Shown: positions 5,251-12,361 of the stretch, piece after piece
Position numbering within the stretch: position 1 is the first letter of the stretch
How the letters are laid out: every line of letters begins with the position of its first letter
Assembly (NCBI GenBank): GCA_000437255.1
Contig: FR899086.1
Coordinates: 15,249-27,609 of the forward strand
Direction: 5' to 3'
DNA: 12,361 nucleotides
Source of the DNA: Ruminococcus sp. CAG:403
GTDB taxonomy: Bacteria > Bacillota > Clostridia > Oscillospirales > Ruminococcaceae
Made by a program: the position numbers and the translations under genes
Notes under the pieces: generated by a model
Database searches by the model: none
Seen by the model: only the letters and a program-made list of their open reading frames with translations
What the model was told of the DNA's origin: nothing

Positions 5251-6405
5251 ATGAAGCGATGGATGTGTGTGCTGCCGTTGTGTGGCGTACTGCTTTGGAT
5301 CTACCATTTGCCCGCTGCTGCACAGGAGGCACCTGTTTCTGTCAGCGCAAAGGCATGCATTTTGATGGAAGCGTCAACGGGAGAAGTCCTATTTGAGCAG
5401 CAGGCAGAAGAGATGCTTCCAATGGCAAGCACCACCAAAATTATGACTACTCTGCTTTGTCTGGAAAGCGGAGATCTGGACACCGAATTTGTTGTGGATG
5501 CAACCGCTATTCGGGTGGAAGGTTCCTCCATGGGATTGGTGGAAGGGGATCTTGTTACCAAACGTGCGCTTTGTTATGGCATGCTGCTACCATCCGGAAA
5601 CGATGCGGCCAACGCAACAGCTGTACGTTTGGCAGGCAGCATCCCGGCCTTTGCCGATCAGATGAATGCAAAGGCAAAGCAACTTGGTCTGACGCATACG
5701 CATTTTGTAACGCCTTCCGGGCTGCACGATCCAGAGCACTATACAACAGCGCATGACCTGGCTCTTTTGGCGGCGGCAGCGATGCAGAATGAAACTTTTC
5801 GCACCATCTGCAGCGCTTCTTCCGCAAAAGTGACTTTTGGCAATCCGCCATATGATCGATGGCTGGAGAATTCCAACAAGCTGCTGACAATGTGTGAGGG
5901 TGTGATTGGTGTTAAGACTGGTTTTACAGATGAAGCAGGTCGATGTTTGGTTTCTGCTTGTCAGCGAAACGGTATAACATTGCTTTGCGTGACGCTGAAT
6001 GATCGCAATGATTGGCAGGATCACGAGAACTTATATGCATATGGATTTCAGCAGCTTCAGCCGACCGCTGTTCCGCTTCCGGATCTGGAAACCGGTATCG
6101 TTGCTGGCGGAATCACTGATACGGTACCGCTTCAGCTGGAAGAAGACGACTTTTCTTGGACAGTTGGCACACGAAACGGAACGCCGCCTGATGTAGCATG
6201 GGCGGTAGAGTCGGCGCCGTTTTTCTATGCGCCGGTTACCAATGGGCAGCAGGCAGGAACTTTAGTTGGAACCTGTAACGGACGGGAAGCCATTCGCATT
6301 CCGTTGGTAGCAGCACAAACTGTGCCGGCTGCCTCCAAAGAACAACAAGTATCCGATTCTGGTATGCAGCGATTGCTGCATCGAATCAAAAGAATATTAG
6401 AATAG
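5251..6405 (+). CDS. Secreted D-alanyl-D-alanine carboxypeptidase (PBP5 family, DacB/DacF-like)
   Basis: This 384-residue enzyme removes the terminal D-alanine from peptidoglycan stem peptides outside the membrane. Residues 1-25 form a signal peptide with likely cleavage after PAAA. The three penicillin-binding motifs are complete: STTK (Ser60 nucleophile, Lys63), SGN (115-117) and KTG (222-224). A PBP5 C-terminal beta domain spans about 275-355, and the final MQRLLHRIKRILE is an amphipathic helix that would tether the enzyme to the membrane. The frame is open back to the previous stop, but ATG 5251 has AAAGGG ten bases upstream and begins the signal peptide. The order scpAB-dac-rluB matches B. 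subtilis dacB, suggesting a role in spore cortex synthesis. The dacB versus dacF assignment is not certain. Confidence 0.93.
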   Translation: MKRWMCVLPLCGVLLWIYHLPAAAQEAPVSVSAKACILMEASTGEVLFEQQAEEMLPMASTTKIMTTLLCLESGDLDTEFVVDATAIRVEGSSMGLVEGDLVTKRALCYGMLLPSGNDAANATAVRLAGSIPAFADQMNAKAKQLGLTHTHFVTPSGLHDPEHYTTAHDLALLAAAAMQNETFRTICSASSAKVTFGNPPYDRWLENSNKLLTMCEGVIGVKTGFTDEAGRCLVSACQRNGITLLCVTLNDRNDWQDHENLYAYGFQQLQPTAVPLPDLETGIVAGGITDTVPLQLEEDDFSWTVGTRNGTPPDVAWAVESAPFFYAPVTNGQQAGTLVGTCNGREAIRIPLVAAQTVPAASKEQQVSDSGMQRLLHRIKRILE

Positions 6406-6415
6406 AGGAAATAAC

Positions 6416-7147
6416 GTGGAAAAAATTAGAATTCAAAAACTGCTGGCAGATGCAGGGTATTGTTCCCGCAGAAAAGCGGAAGCCCTGATTGCAGCAGGAA
6501 AAGTAAAAGTAAATGGACACCCAGTCAAGCTGGGCGATCAGGCAACTTATAAGGACCTTTTGACAGTAAACGGAGAACGAGTTGCCATTTCTCGAAAAAA
6601 ATCTTATCGGTATTTGATGCTGTATAAGCCACGGGGCTATGTCACCACGACTTCAGACGAATTGAACCGCCGTTGTGTGATGGATTTGCTGACAGATGTG
6701 GAAGAACGGGTCTACCCGATTGGACGATTGGATAAGGATTCTGAAGGATTGCTGCTGCTGACCAACGATGGTGCGTTTGCCAATGCCATTATGCACCCCA
6801 GCCGGCATATCAGCAAAACCTATCGGGTTACCATTCGCCCGGATATTACAGAAGAACAGTTGGTGACACTTGCCAGCGGCGTTGAGCTGGATGGAAAGAA
6901 AACACTTCCGGCAAATGTTGTGGTAAAATCCAAAGAACCGGGACGTGTGGTACTGCTGATTACCATTACAGAAGGACGCAACCGGCAAATTCGCCGTATG
7001 TGTGAATCACTTGGTTTGGAGGTCGCAAGACTGCGGCGCACCAACATTGGCCCGCTGAAACTCGGCATGCTGAAGCCTGGTACATACCGTGATCTAACCG
7101 CAGAAGAACTGCGTGCCATTCGAAACGCAATCGGAAAAGAATCGTAA
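6416..7147 (+). CDS. rluB: 23S rRNA pseudouridine synthase, RluB/RsuA family
   Basis: This 243-residue enzyme converts a uridine in 23S rRNA to pseudouridine. The N-terminal S4 RNA-binding domain (about 3-60) begins IRIQKLLADAGYCSRRKAE and includes VKVNG. The catalytic domain has YKPRGYVTT, GRLDKDSEGLLLLTNDG with catalytic Asp106, KTYRV, and EGRNRQIRRMCESLG. Length is normal. Translation starts at GTG 6416 with GAGGA six bases upstream. The gene follows the carboxypeptidase by ten bases. In B. subtilis spmA and spmB sit between dacB and rluB, and here they are absent. Confidence 0.94.
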   Translation: MEKIRIQKLLADAGYCSRRKAEALIAAGKVKVNGHPVKLGDQATYKDLLTVNGERVAISRKKSYRYLMLYKPRGYVTTTSDELNRRCVMDLLTDVEERVYPIGRLDKDSEGLLLLTNDGAFANAIMHPSRHISKTYRVTIRPDITEEQLVTLASGVELDGKKTLPANVVVKSKEPGRVVLLITITEGRNRQIRRMCESLGLEVARLRRTNIGPLKLGMLKPGTYRDLTAEELRAIRNAIGKES

Positions 7148-7195
7148 TCGAAGGCTTGCACACTGCTCCAGATACACGGAGGAGGGAGGCAAGTC

Positions 7196-8497
7196 ATGCA
7201 AAAATCCAAACAATATGCTGCGCAGCAACGGCTGGATTTGCTATTTGATACCGGAACGTACCAGCAAATGGAGCGAAAACGAGAAGCAGGCGGCACACCT
7301 GCCGGACTTCTCTACGCTTATGGGCGGGTGAATGGAAGACCAGTTTGTGCATTTGCACAAGATCACGCCTGTCAAAGCGGTGCACTGGGCATGGCACAAA
7401 CAGAAATGCTTTTAGAGCTATATGCATTGGCGGAAAAAATAGGCTGCCCAATTGTTGGCATTTATGACTCAGATGGAGCATGGGTGAAGGATGCAGCCAG
7501 ACCGCTTCGGGATTATGGAACCCTGATGCAGCGAGCCGCTTCTCTATCTGGTTTGGTGCCGCAGTTTTCGGTTGTAGCAGGGCCTTGTTTGGGCAGTGCT
7601 GCCATTTGGGCGGCATCAGCGGATTTTTTGTTGATGACGCAGGAAGGTCGTCTGTACCTGACCCCGAATGCAACAGAATCTCCAGAATCGGCTGCTCACG
7701 CTGGGATTGCTGCTGCGGTGTTGGAAACAGTCGAGGAAGCCATACAATTGGTGCGTCAACTGTTGGTTCGCCTGCCATCGAATAACTTGGAGTCTGTTTC
7801 GGTTGCACCCCCTGTTCCGCCGGTGCAGCAGCAGGCAACATTGGCTGGACTGGTGGATGCCGGAAGCTTTTCTTCTCTATGGGAAGCGTTTGGTTCCGGT
7901 GTAACAGCAGGACTGGCTGCTATAGAAGGCATTTCGGTTTGCATGCTGGTCTTTTCCGGTTCGCTGCATTCGACGGATTGTTTGAAAGCAGCACGTTTTT
8001 TGCGCATTTGTGATGCATTTTCCATTCCAGTGGTTTCTGTTTTGGAACATGTGGAATTTGTGGAAAACAACATTGCAGAGCTGCGGGCAATGACACGTCT
8101 GGCAGGCTGTTATGGAGAGGCAACTACCGGTATGCTTTCCATTGTAACCGGAGAGGCAATTGGATCCATTGGTGCAATTGTATTGGGAAAGCCAGCGGCT
8201 GATTGGAGGCTGGCAATTCCAGAGGCTGTCATTGCACCTATGGCGCCGCTTACTGCGGCAGAGTTCTTTTATCACGATGCCTTACAGGGAACAACTGATT
8301 TGCATGCTGCACAAAAGCAGCTGGCAGATCGGTACCGAACGGATGTTGTTTCTGCTCGTGCAGCCGTAGAAAGCGGACTGGTGGATCAGATTGTTTCTAC
8401 GGAACAGCTTCGGCAGGCAACTGCATCTGCACTGACTTTGTTGCGGCGCAAACGGATGGCAACACAGCCTAAAAAACATCATACCATACCATTTTAG
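7196..8497 (+). CDS. Acyl-CoA carboxyltransferase-like subunit, short and divergent (12S/MmdA type)
   Basis: This 433-residue protein has the double crotonase fold of the subunits that move a carboxyl group between biotin and an acyl-CoA. The N-half shows QRLDLLFDTGTY (11-22), GRPVCAFAQDHACQSGALG (47-65), GIYDSDGAW (88-96) and VPQFSVVAGPCLGSAAI (121-137). The C-half shows LPSNN (193-197), LVDAGSF (219-225) and CLKAARFLRICDAFSIPVV (262-280). Related proteins are usually about 510 residues. This one lacks the N-terminal helices and has a shortened middle. The usual DSGGA reads DSDGA, GPCAGGA reads GPCLGSA, the PGF region reads EHVEF, and the C-half YGGA reads IGSIGA. The acyl-CoA substrate cannot be read from the sequence. 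GGAGGGAGG precedes ATG 7196. It leads a run with the biotin carrier and the pyruvate-type carboxyltransferase. Confidence 0.8.
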   Translation: MQKSKQYAAQQRLDLLFDTGTYQQMERKREAGGTPAGLLYAYGRVNGRPVCAFAQDHACQSGALGMAQTEMLLELYALAEKIGCPIVGIYDSDGAWVKDAARPLRDYGTLMQRAASLSGLVPQFSVVAGPCLGSAAIWAASADFLLMTQEGRLYLTPNATESPESAAHAGIAAAVLETVEEAIQLVRQLLVRLPSNNLESVSVAPPVPPVQQQATLAGLVDAGSFSSLWEAFGSGVTAGLAAIEGISVCMLVFSGSLHSTDCLKAARFLRICDAFSIPVVSVLEHVEFVENNIAELRAMTRLAGCYGEATTGMLSIVTGEAIGSIGAIVLGKPAADWRLAIPEAVIAPMAPLTAAEFFYHDALQGTTDLHAAQKQLADRYRTDVVSARAAVESGLVDQIVSTEQLRQATASALTLLRRKRMATQPKKHHTIPF

Positions 8498-8561
8498 AAT
8501 TGGTTTTCTTAAAAAAGTGACACTCTTTTTTGACAGAACAATCTTAGAAGGAGGATTTCAC

Positions 8562-8921
8562 ATGAGACGATTTCAAGTAACAGTCAATGGTACGGCATAT
8601 GATGTTGCGGTGGAGGAAACGGCATCCGATGCAGGATCTGTACAGCCGGAAGTAGCTTTACAGCAGGAGCATTCCACTGAAAAGCAGGCTGTTCCAGATG
8701 GCACGCCAATCTCAGCGCCGATGACCGGAACCATTCTGGAGTTGCAGGTACAGGTGGGTGATGCTGTACAGAGCGGTCAAACTGTTGCGGTACTAGAGGC
8801 CATGAAGATGGCAAATGATCTGGTAGCGCCGGAAAATGGCGTGATTGCAGCGATTCTGGTGCAGAAAGGGGCACAAGTCCAATCCGGACAACCCTTGCTG
8901 ATTTTACAGCAGGAGGGATAA
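8562..8921 (+). CDS. Biotin carboxyl carrier protein (1.3S/OadA-tail type)
   Basis: This 119-residue carrier holds biotin on Lys82 in EAMKM (79-83), within a biotinyl-lipoyl domain at about 48-119 (ISAPMTGTILELQVQVGDAV to the end). The N-terminal 20 residues form a short strand pair (RRFQVTVNGTAYDVAVEE), joined by a Gln/Glu/Ser-rich linker. Small size and sequence resemble the 1.3S carrier of transcarboxylase and decarboxylase carriers more than AccB of fatty acid synthesis. The open frame reaches back to 8517, but ATG 8562 has AAGGAGGA at ideal spacing. The carrier should swing carboxybiotin between the acyl-CoA-type subunit upstream and the pyruvate-type subunit three bases downstream. Confidence 0.92.
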   Translation: MRRFQVTVNGTAYDVAVEETASDAGSVQPEVALQQEHSTEKQAVPDGTPISAPMTGTILELQVQVGDAVQSGQTVAVLEAMKMANDLVAPENGVIAAILVQKGAQVQSGQPLLILQQEG

Positions 8922-8924
8922 GCG

Positions 8925-10325
8925 ATGGGACGACTTCGTATTACAGAAACCATTCTTCGAGATGCCCACCAATCGCTATTGGCAACCCGAATGCCGCTAT
9001 CGGACATGCTTCCCATTCTTCCGCTGATGGATCAGGTGGGATTTCATTCTGTAGAGTGCTGGGGCGGTGCAACCTATGATGCCTGTCTGCGATTCCTGGG
9101 AGAAGATCCCTGGGAGCGGCTTCGTATTTTGCGGCGGGAATTGCCGCACTGCAAGCTGCAAATGCTCTTCCGGGGACAGAATATGTTGGGCTATCGGCAT
9201 TATGCAGATGATGTGGTAACGTATTTTGTGCAGAAAATTGCTGCTAATGGTATGGACATCATTCGTATTTTTGATGCGCTCGGAGATTTGCGCAATTTGG
9301 AAACTGCAATTGCCGCAGCGAAAAGGGAAGCTTCCCTGCATGTACAGGTTGCCATTCCGTATACCACTGGAGCTGTTTTTACGACAGCATACTATGTGTC
9401 TGCTGCCAAAGAAGCGGAAAATGCCGGGGCAGATTCCATCTGCTTAAAGGATATGGCGGCGCTGTTGACGCCGTATCGGGCAGAAGAATTGGTTCGTGCA
9501 CTCAAGCAGGCTGTTTCCATTCCCATTCAGCTGCATACGCATGCTACAACAGGACTGGCTTCTATGTGCATTTTGAAAAGTGCAGAAGCTGGAATTGACG
9601 CGGTAGATACTGCATTGTCTCCTCTTGCGCAGGGAACTTCTCATGCACCGACAGAGTCCATTGTGGCGGCCTTGCAGGGAACCCCTTGGGATACCGGGCT
9701 TGATTTAGCGAAGCTGTTTGAACTGCGGCAATACTTTATGGAATTGCGGCAGCGCTATATCCAGCAGGGGTTGATTGATCCCAAATTGCTGGCGGCGGAT
9801 GCACGGGGACTGCTGTATCAGGTGCCGGGCGGCATGCTCTCCAATTTGCTTTCCCAGTTGAAACAGGCAGGCAAGGAAGAACTGCTGGATGCGGTTTTGG
9901 AAGAAGTTCCACGTGTGCGAAAGGATGCCGGACAGCCGCCGCTGGTAACGCCGTCTTCGCAGATTGTAGGAACGCAAGCGGCTTGGAATATCATTGCCGG
10001 GAAACGTTATCAGGTGGTAACAAAGGAATTTAAAGGCTTGATTCGGGGAGAATACGGCAGAACACCGGTTCCAATTGATCCGGAATTTCGAGCCTCTATC
10101 ATTGGGGATGCAGAGCCGATTGACTGTCGGCCGGCTGATTTGCTGGAGCCGGAACTGGATGCACTGCGGCAAGCTTGTGGGCAATGGATGGAGCAGGAAG
10201 AGGATGTTCTGAGCTATGCACAATTTGGACAAACAGCAGAGCAATTCTTTCAAAAGCGCAGAGATAAAAAATATGGAATTGATACACTGCACAGTCATCC
10301 GGAGCGAGGGATTCATCCTGTTTAA
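8925..10325 (+). CDS. Pyruvate/oxaloacetate carboxyltransferase subunit (5S/OadA type)
   Basis: This 466-residue TIM-barrel subunit moves a carboxyl group between biotin and pyruvate/oxaloacetate. Metal and substrate motifs are complete: TILRDAHQSLLATRM with Asp13, FRGQN, CLKDMAALLTPY with Lys175 (the lysine that is carbamylated in this family) and LHTHATTG with metal ligands His204 and His206. The C-terminal domain has YQVPGGMLSNL and TPSSQIVGTQA. Unlike most OadA proteins and pyruvate carboxylase subunit B, it has no fused biotinyl domain; the carrier is the separate gene three bases upstream. That split matches the transcarboxylase 5S subunit. No gene for the membrane decarboxylase subunits OadB or OadG is seen. 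GGAGGG precedes ATG 8925. Confidence 0.93.
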   Translation: MGRLRITETILRDAHQSLLATRMPLSDMLPILPLMDQVGFHSVECWGGATYDACLRFLGEDPWERLRILRRELPHCKLQMLFRGQNMLGYRHYADDVVTYFVQKIAANGMDIIRIFDALGDLRNLETAIAAAKREASLHVQVAIPYTTGAVFTTAYYVSAAKEAENAGADSICLKDMAALLTPYRAEELVRALKQAVSIPIQLHTHATTGLASMCILKSAEAGIDAVDTALSPLAQGTSHAPTESIVAALQGTPWDTGLDLAKLFELRQYFMELRQRYIQQGLIDPKLLAADARGLLYQVPGGMLSNLLSQLKQAGKEELLDAVLEEVPRVRKDAGQPPLVTPSSQIVGTQAAWNIIAGKRYQVVTKEFKGLIRGEYGRTPVPIDPEFRASIIGDAEPIDCRPADLLEPELDALRQACGQWMEQEEDVLSYAQFGQTAEQFFQKRRDKKYGIDTLHSHPERGIHPV

Positions 10326-10358
10326 GAATAGCATTCATATTGATTTGAAGTGATTTTG

Positions 10359-10385
10359 CGCATGCAGTGCAAAAAGCTGCATGCG
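10359..10385 (+). promoter_or_regulatory. Nine-bp perfect hairpin upstream of metA
   Basis: CGCATGCAG (10359-10367) and CTGCATGCG (10377-10385) are exact inverted copies around a nine-base loop. No U-tract follows, so it is not a standard terminator. A -10-like TACAAT (10388-10393) lies immediately after it, without a fitting -35. It lies in the 88-base gap before metA, 28 bases from the start codon and just ahead of the ribosome binding site. It could be an operator, a translation-control hairpin or an mRNA processing or stability element. It does not show the conserved core of a SAM riboswitch. Confidence 0.5.
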
Positions 10386-10413
10386 TGTACAATAAAAGAA
10401 GGAGGCGATCGCA

Positions 10414-11361
10414 ATGCCGATTTGTATTTCACCGGAATTGCCGGCTTATCAGGTTTTGCAGAAAGAACGAATTTTTGTTATGACAGAGGACCGGGCTGCC
10501 CATCAGGACATTCGTCCGCTGCGGGTGCTGGTGCTGAACCTGATGCCGAAAAAAATTGAAACAGAATGTCAGTTTCTGCGGTTGCTGAGCAATACGCCCA
10601 TTCAAGTAACCGTAGAGTTTTTGCATGTTTCCAGCCATATTAGTAAAAATACTGCTCAGAATCACCTGGAAACATTCTATCGAACATTTCCTGAAATTCA
10701 GGATGAATATTATGATGGATGTATTATTACGGGTGCACCTGTTGAGCATCTGGACTATGAGGCAGTTGACTACTGGCAGGAAATCTGCGAGATTATGGAA
10801 TGGACCAAAACACACGTATATTCTACCCTACATATTTGCTGGGCAGCAATGGCAGGGCTTTATTATCATTTTGGAATTCCCAAGTATCAATTGCCGAAAA
10901 AAATGTTTGGTGTGTTCCAGCATGCTGTAAAGACACCGTATGTGCAGCTGCTGCGCGGTTTTGATGATGTCTTTCTGGCACCGCATTCCCGTCATTCTGA
11001 AGTACATCGGGAGGATATCGAACAGGTCAAGCAGCTTCAGATTTTAACAGAATCTCCGCTGGCAGGCGTGCATATTGTTGCCAACAACAATGGACGGCAG
11101 TATTTCATTACCGGTCACTTTGAATATGATCGGAAGACGTTGGCAGAAGAATATTTTCGGGATTTGCAAAAGGGCTGCGCCATTGATTTGCCGTATGGAT
11201 ATTTTCCGCAGGATGATCCGACGCAGGAACCGTTGTATACTTGGCGGTGCAGTGCAAACTTGCTGTTTTCCAATTGGCTCAATCATTGCGTCTACCAATT
11301 GACACCGTATGATCTGCACGCATTGCAGCTGTACAATTGGAATTGGGATGCTGGATTATAA
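10414..11361 (+). CDS. metA: Homoserine O-acetyltransferase, MetA type
   Basis: This 315-residue cytoplasmic enzyme acylates the hydroxyl of L-homoserine, the first committed step of methionine synthesis. It has the MetA landmarks VLNLMPKKIETE (40-51), TGAPVEHLDYEAVDYW (106-121), STLHICWAAMAGLYYHFGIP (137-156) with nucleophile Cys142, MFGVFQH (164-170) and ITGHFEYD (232-239) with His235 and Glu237. Numbering matches the characterised enzymes. Glu at position 111, where succinyl-CoA users have Gly, predicts acetyl-CoA as donor, hence the acetyltransferase name despite MetA ancestry. AAGGAGG lies seven bases before ATG 10414. Neighbours give no methionine context, and no SAM-type riboswitch is visible. 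Confidence 0.94.
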   Translation: MPICISPELPAYQVLQKERIFVMTEDRAAHQDIRPLRVLVLNLMPKKIETECQFLRLLSNTPIQVTVEFLHVSSHISKNTAQNHLETFYRTFPEIQDEYYDGCIITGAPVEHLDYEAVDYWQEICEIMEWTKTHVYSTLHICWAAMAGLYYHFGIPKYQLPKKMFGVFQHAVKTPYVQLLRGFDDVFLAPHSRHSEVHREDIEQVKQLQILTESPLAGVHIVANNNGRQYFITGHFEYDRKTLAEEYFRDLQKGCAIDLPYGYFPQDDPTQEPLYTWRCSANLLFSNWLNHCVYQLTPYDLHALQLYNWNWDAGL

Positions 11362-11411
11362 GAAAATATCATTTTTAGATTGGATGTATGGATTGAAGGA
11401 GGTTGTTTGTC

Positions 11412-12361
11412 ATGTTGGATTTGAGAAATCGATTGTTGATGTATCAGAATGAATGGGGAGATTGGGCGTTTACCAAAATTGGAGAACCAACACCGGATGG
11501 CTGTTGTATGGTTTACAATGAGCAGAAGCCTGCAATGGTTACGAAAGTGCTGACGCACTTTTGTGAAGCACCCGAACAGGAATCCTATCAGCAGGATGCT
11601 CAAGTAGTTTTGCAGCGGATTCAGACGGTACAGAATACACCGGCTTATTTGCAAAGCTGCGTATTTTGCAAACTGTTTCCAATTTACGGGGAACGACAGG
11701 AAACGATCGGATATGATGCAGTGCTTCGTGTACAGAATTTACAGCATTGGACAGACAAATATCCATTGAATCGTACATATGAGGATGCATTTGTATTGAA
11801 TTTCCTGAAAGCTGCCGGAATTGGGCTGCGCAATGCCGCAGAAGCTGGCCTGTTCTATGACGATTTGACACCGGAACAGATTTATTTCCAGGAAATCAAT
11901 GGGGAAGAAGCGCCTGTCTTTGGTTCCTATGGTACATCGGTACTGCTGTTGGGACGAGAAAAAAGCAAATTGCAGCAAAGTGTATACACGGCTCCAGAAG
12001 TTGCCGGCAATCCATCTGGTGCAGTCCGTACCATTCAGACGGAGCTGTATGCAATTGGATGCATGGCCTACCAGATGTTAAACGGCGGTAATTTGCCGTG
12101 GACAGAGGCGGCGCGTTATAGCGGAGAAGCAATTCCGCTGCCGCAAAGCGGTGCACCGGCTCTGCAATATATAGTTCTGAAACTTTGCGCCTATGAACCT
12201 ACGCAGCGTTATGCATCTGCAATGGACATGCTACAGGATTTGAATCATGTGCTTGCCGGTTCTGCACAGCACTTGTGGCCGGAGCAGGTTTTAACCGGAA
12301 AGTATACAGAAGCAGCGCAGTCTGGTTCAGCTCCCTTTTTTAATCCATATGGAAATTCGAC
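11412..12361 (+). CDS. Hanks-type protein kinase-like protein, probable pseudokinase (cut by window end)
   Basis: The first 316 residues are visible. They follow a Ser/Thr kinase fold at low similarity. Residues 22-48 look like the N-lobe, with AMVTKVL giving a candidate beta-3 Lys45. FYDDLTPEQIYF (148-159) takes the place of HRDLKPENIL. VYTAPEV (191-197) is the APE segment. ELYAIGCMAYQMLNGGNLPW (211-230) matches the SDIYSLGxxLYEMLTGxxPF helix, and EPTQRYASAMDMLQDL (262-277) is the C-terminal PxxR helix. Key residues are missing: the loop Lys is Thr153, the metal-binding Asn is Gln156, and the DFG site reads GSYG (171-174). This suggests a pseudokinase or a binding/scaffold role. AAGGAGG precedes ATG 11412. 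What follows the kinase fold (Ala/Ser/Pro-rich from about 283) lies mostly outside the window. Confidence 0.7.
   Translation, partial: MLDLRNRLLMYQNEWGDWAFTKIGEPTPDGCCMVYNEQKPAMVTKVLTHFCEAPEQESYQQDAQVVLQRIQTVQNTPAYLQSCVFCKLFPIYGERQETIGYDAVLRVQNLQHWTDKYPLNRTYEDAFVLNFLKAAGIGLRNAAEAGLFYDDLTPEQIYFQEINGEEAPVFGSYGTSVLLLGREKSKLQQSVYTAPEVAGNPSGAVRTIQTELYAIGCMAYQMLNGGNLPWTEAARYSGEAIPLPQSGAPALQYIVLKLCAYEPTQRYASAMDMLQDLNHVLAGSAQHLWPEQVLTGKYTEAAQSGSAPFFNPYGNS

Noticed and set aside
8506..8534. TTGACA (8529-8534) as a -35, and the A-run/T-run (AAAAAAG/CTTTTTT) as a terminator before the biotin carrier
   Set aside because: No -10 lies at the right distance; it would fall in the ribosome binding site. The stem is almost only A-T and the T-run is part of the stem, so termination would be weak.
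10326..10413. SAM (S-box) riboswitch upstream of metA
   Set aside because: The gap is only 88 bases and shows a single hairpin, with none of the conserved S-box core.

Overview
The window looks like chromosomal DNA of a low- to mid-GC Gram-positive anaerobe of class Clostridia. The best guess is the Oscillospiraceae/Ruminococcaceae, inferred from gene content, strong AAGGAGG-type ribosome binding sites and the scpAB/ytfJ/D,D-carboxypeptidase/rluB gene order. I see no rRNA or tRNA gene, CRISPR array, insertion sequence or phage gene. Base and codon use look even throughout.

Left arm, minus strand (1-1871). A two-gene side faces left. An SseB-family protein with a duplicated N-terminal domain has its own sigma-A promoter and ends at an intrinsic terminator at the window edge. 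Ribosomal protein L28 (rpmB, zinc-binding form) also has its own promoter. Between them, about 300 bases hold no protein gene but contain a long imperfect palindrome (1388-1475), part of which is a plausible terminator for rpmB.

Right arm, plus strand (1930-12361). A near-consensus promoter (TTGAAA-17-TATAAT), divergent from rpmB, starts a continuous run of same-strand genes. First come an M50 site-2-type protease and scpA-scpB, the condensin partners of SMC. Next are DUF2953 (YtfI-like), GerW/YtfJ, a secreted D-Ala-D-Ala carboxypeptidase and the 23S rRNA pseudouridine synthase rluB. This resembles the Bacillus subtilis scpA-scpB-ypuI-dacB-spmA-spmB-rluB neighbourhood, but spmA and spmB are absent.

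Then come three biotin-enzyme genes: an acyl-CoA carboxyltransferase-like protein, a small biotin carrier, and a pyruvate/oxaloacetate carboxyltransferase. This is the subunit set of a soluble transcarboxylase, with no membrane decarboxylase subunit and no biotin carboxylase nearby. The first subunit is short and altered at its usual oxyanion-hole motifs. After that is metA, whose Glu111 predicts acetyl-CoA use, preceded by a 9-bp perfect hairpin. The window ends inside a Hanks-type kinase-fold gene that lacks the DFG aspartate and other catalytic residues, so it is probably a pseudokinase.

The strongest leads are the three-subunit carboxyltransferase cluster with its divergent CoA-side subunit, the pseudokinase, and the missing spmAB. 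No clear new defence system or mobile system is visible. Several start codons were reassigned because the longest open frame begins at a GTG inside the Shine-Dalgarno sequence.
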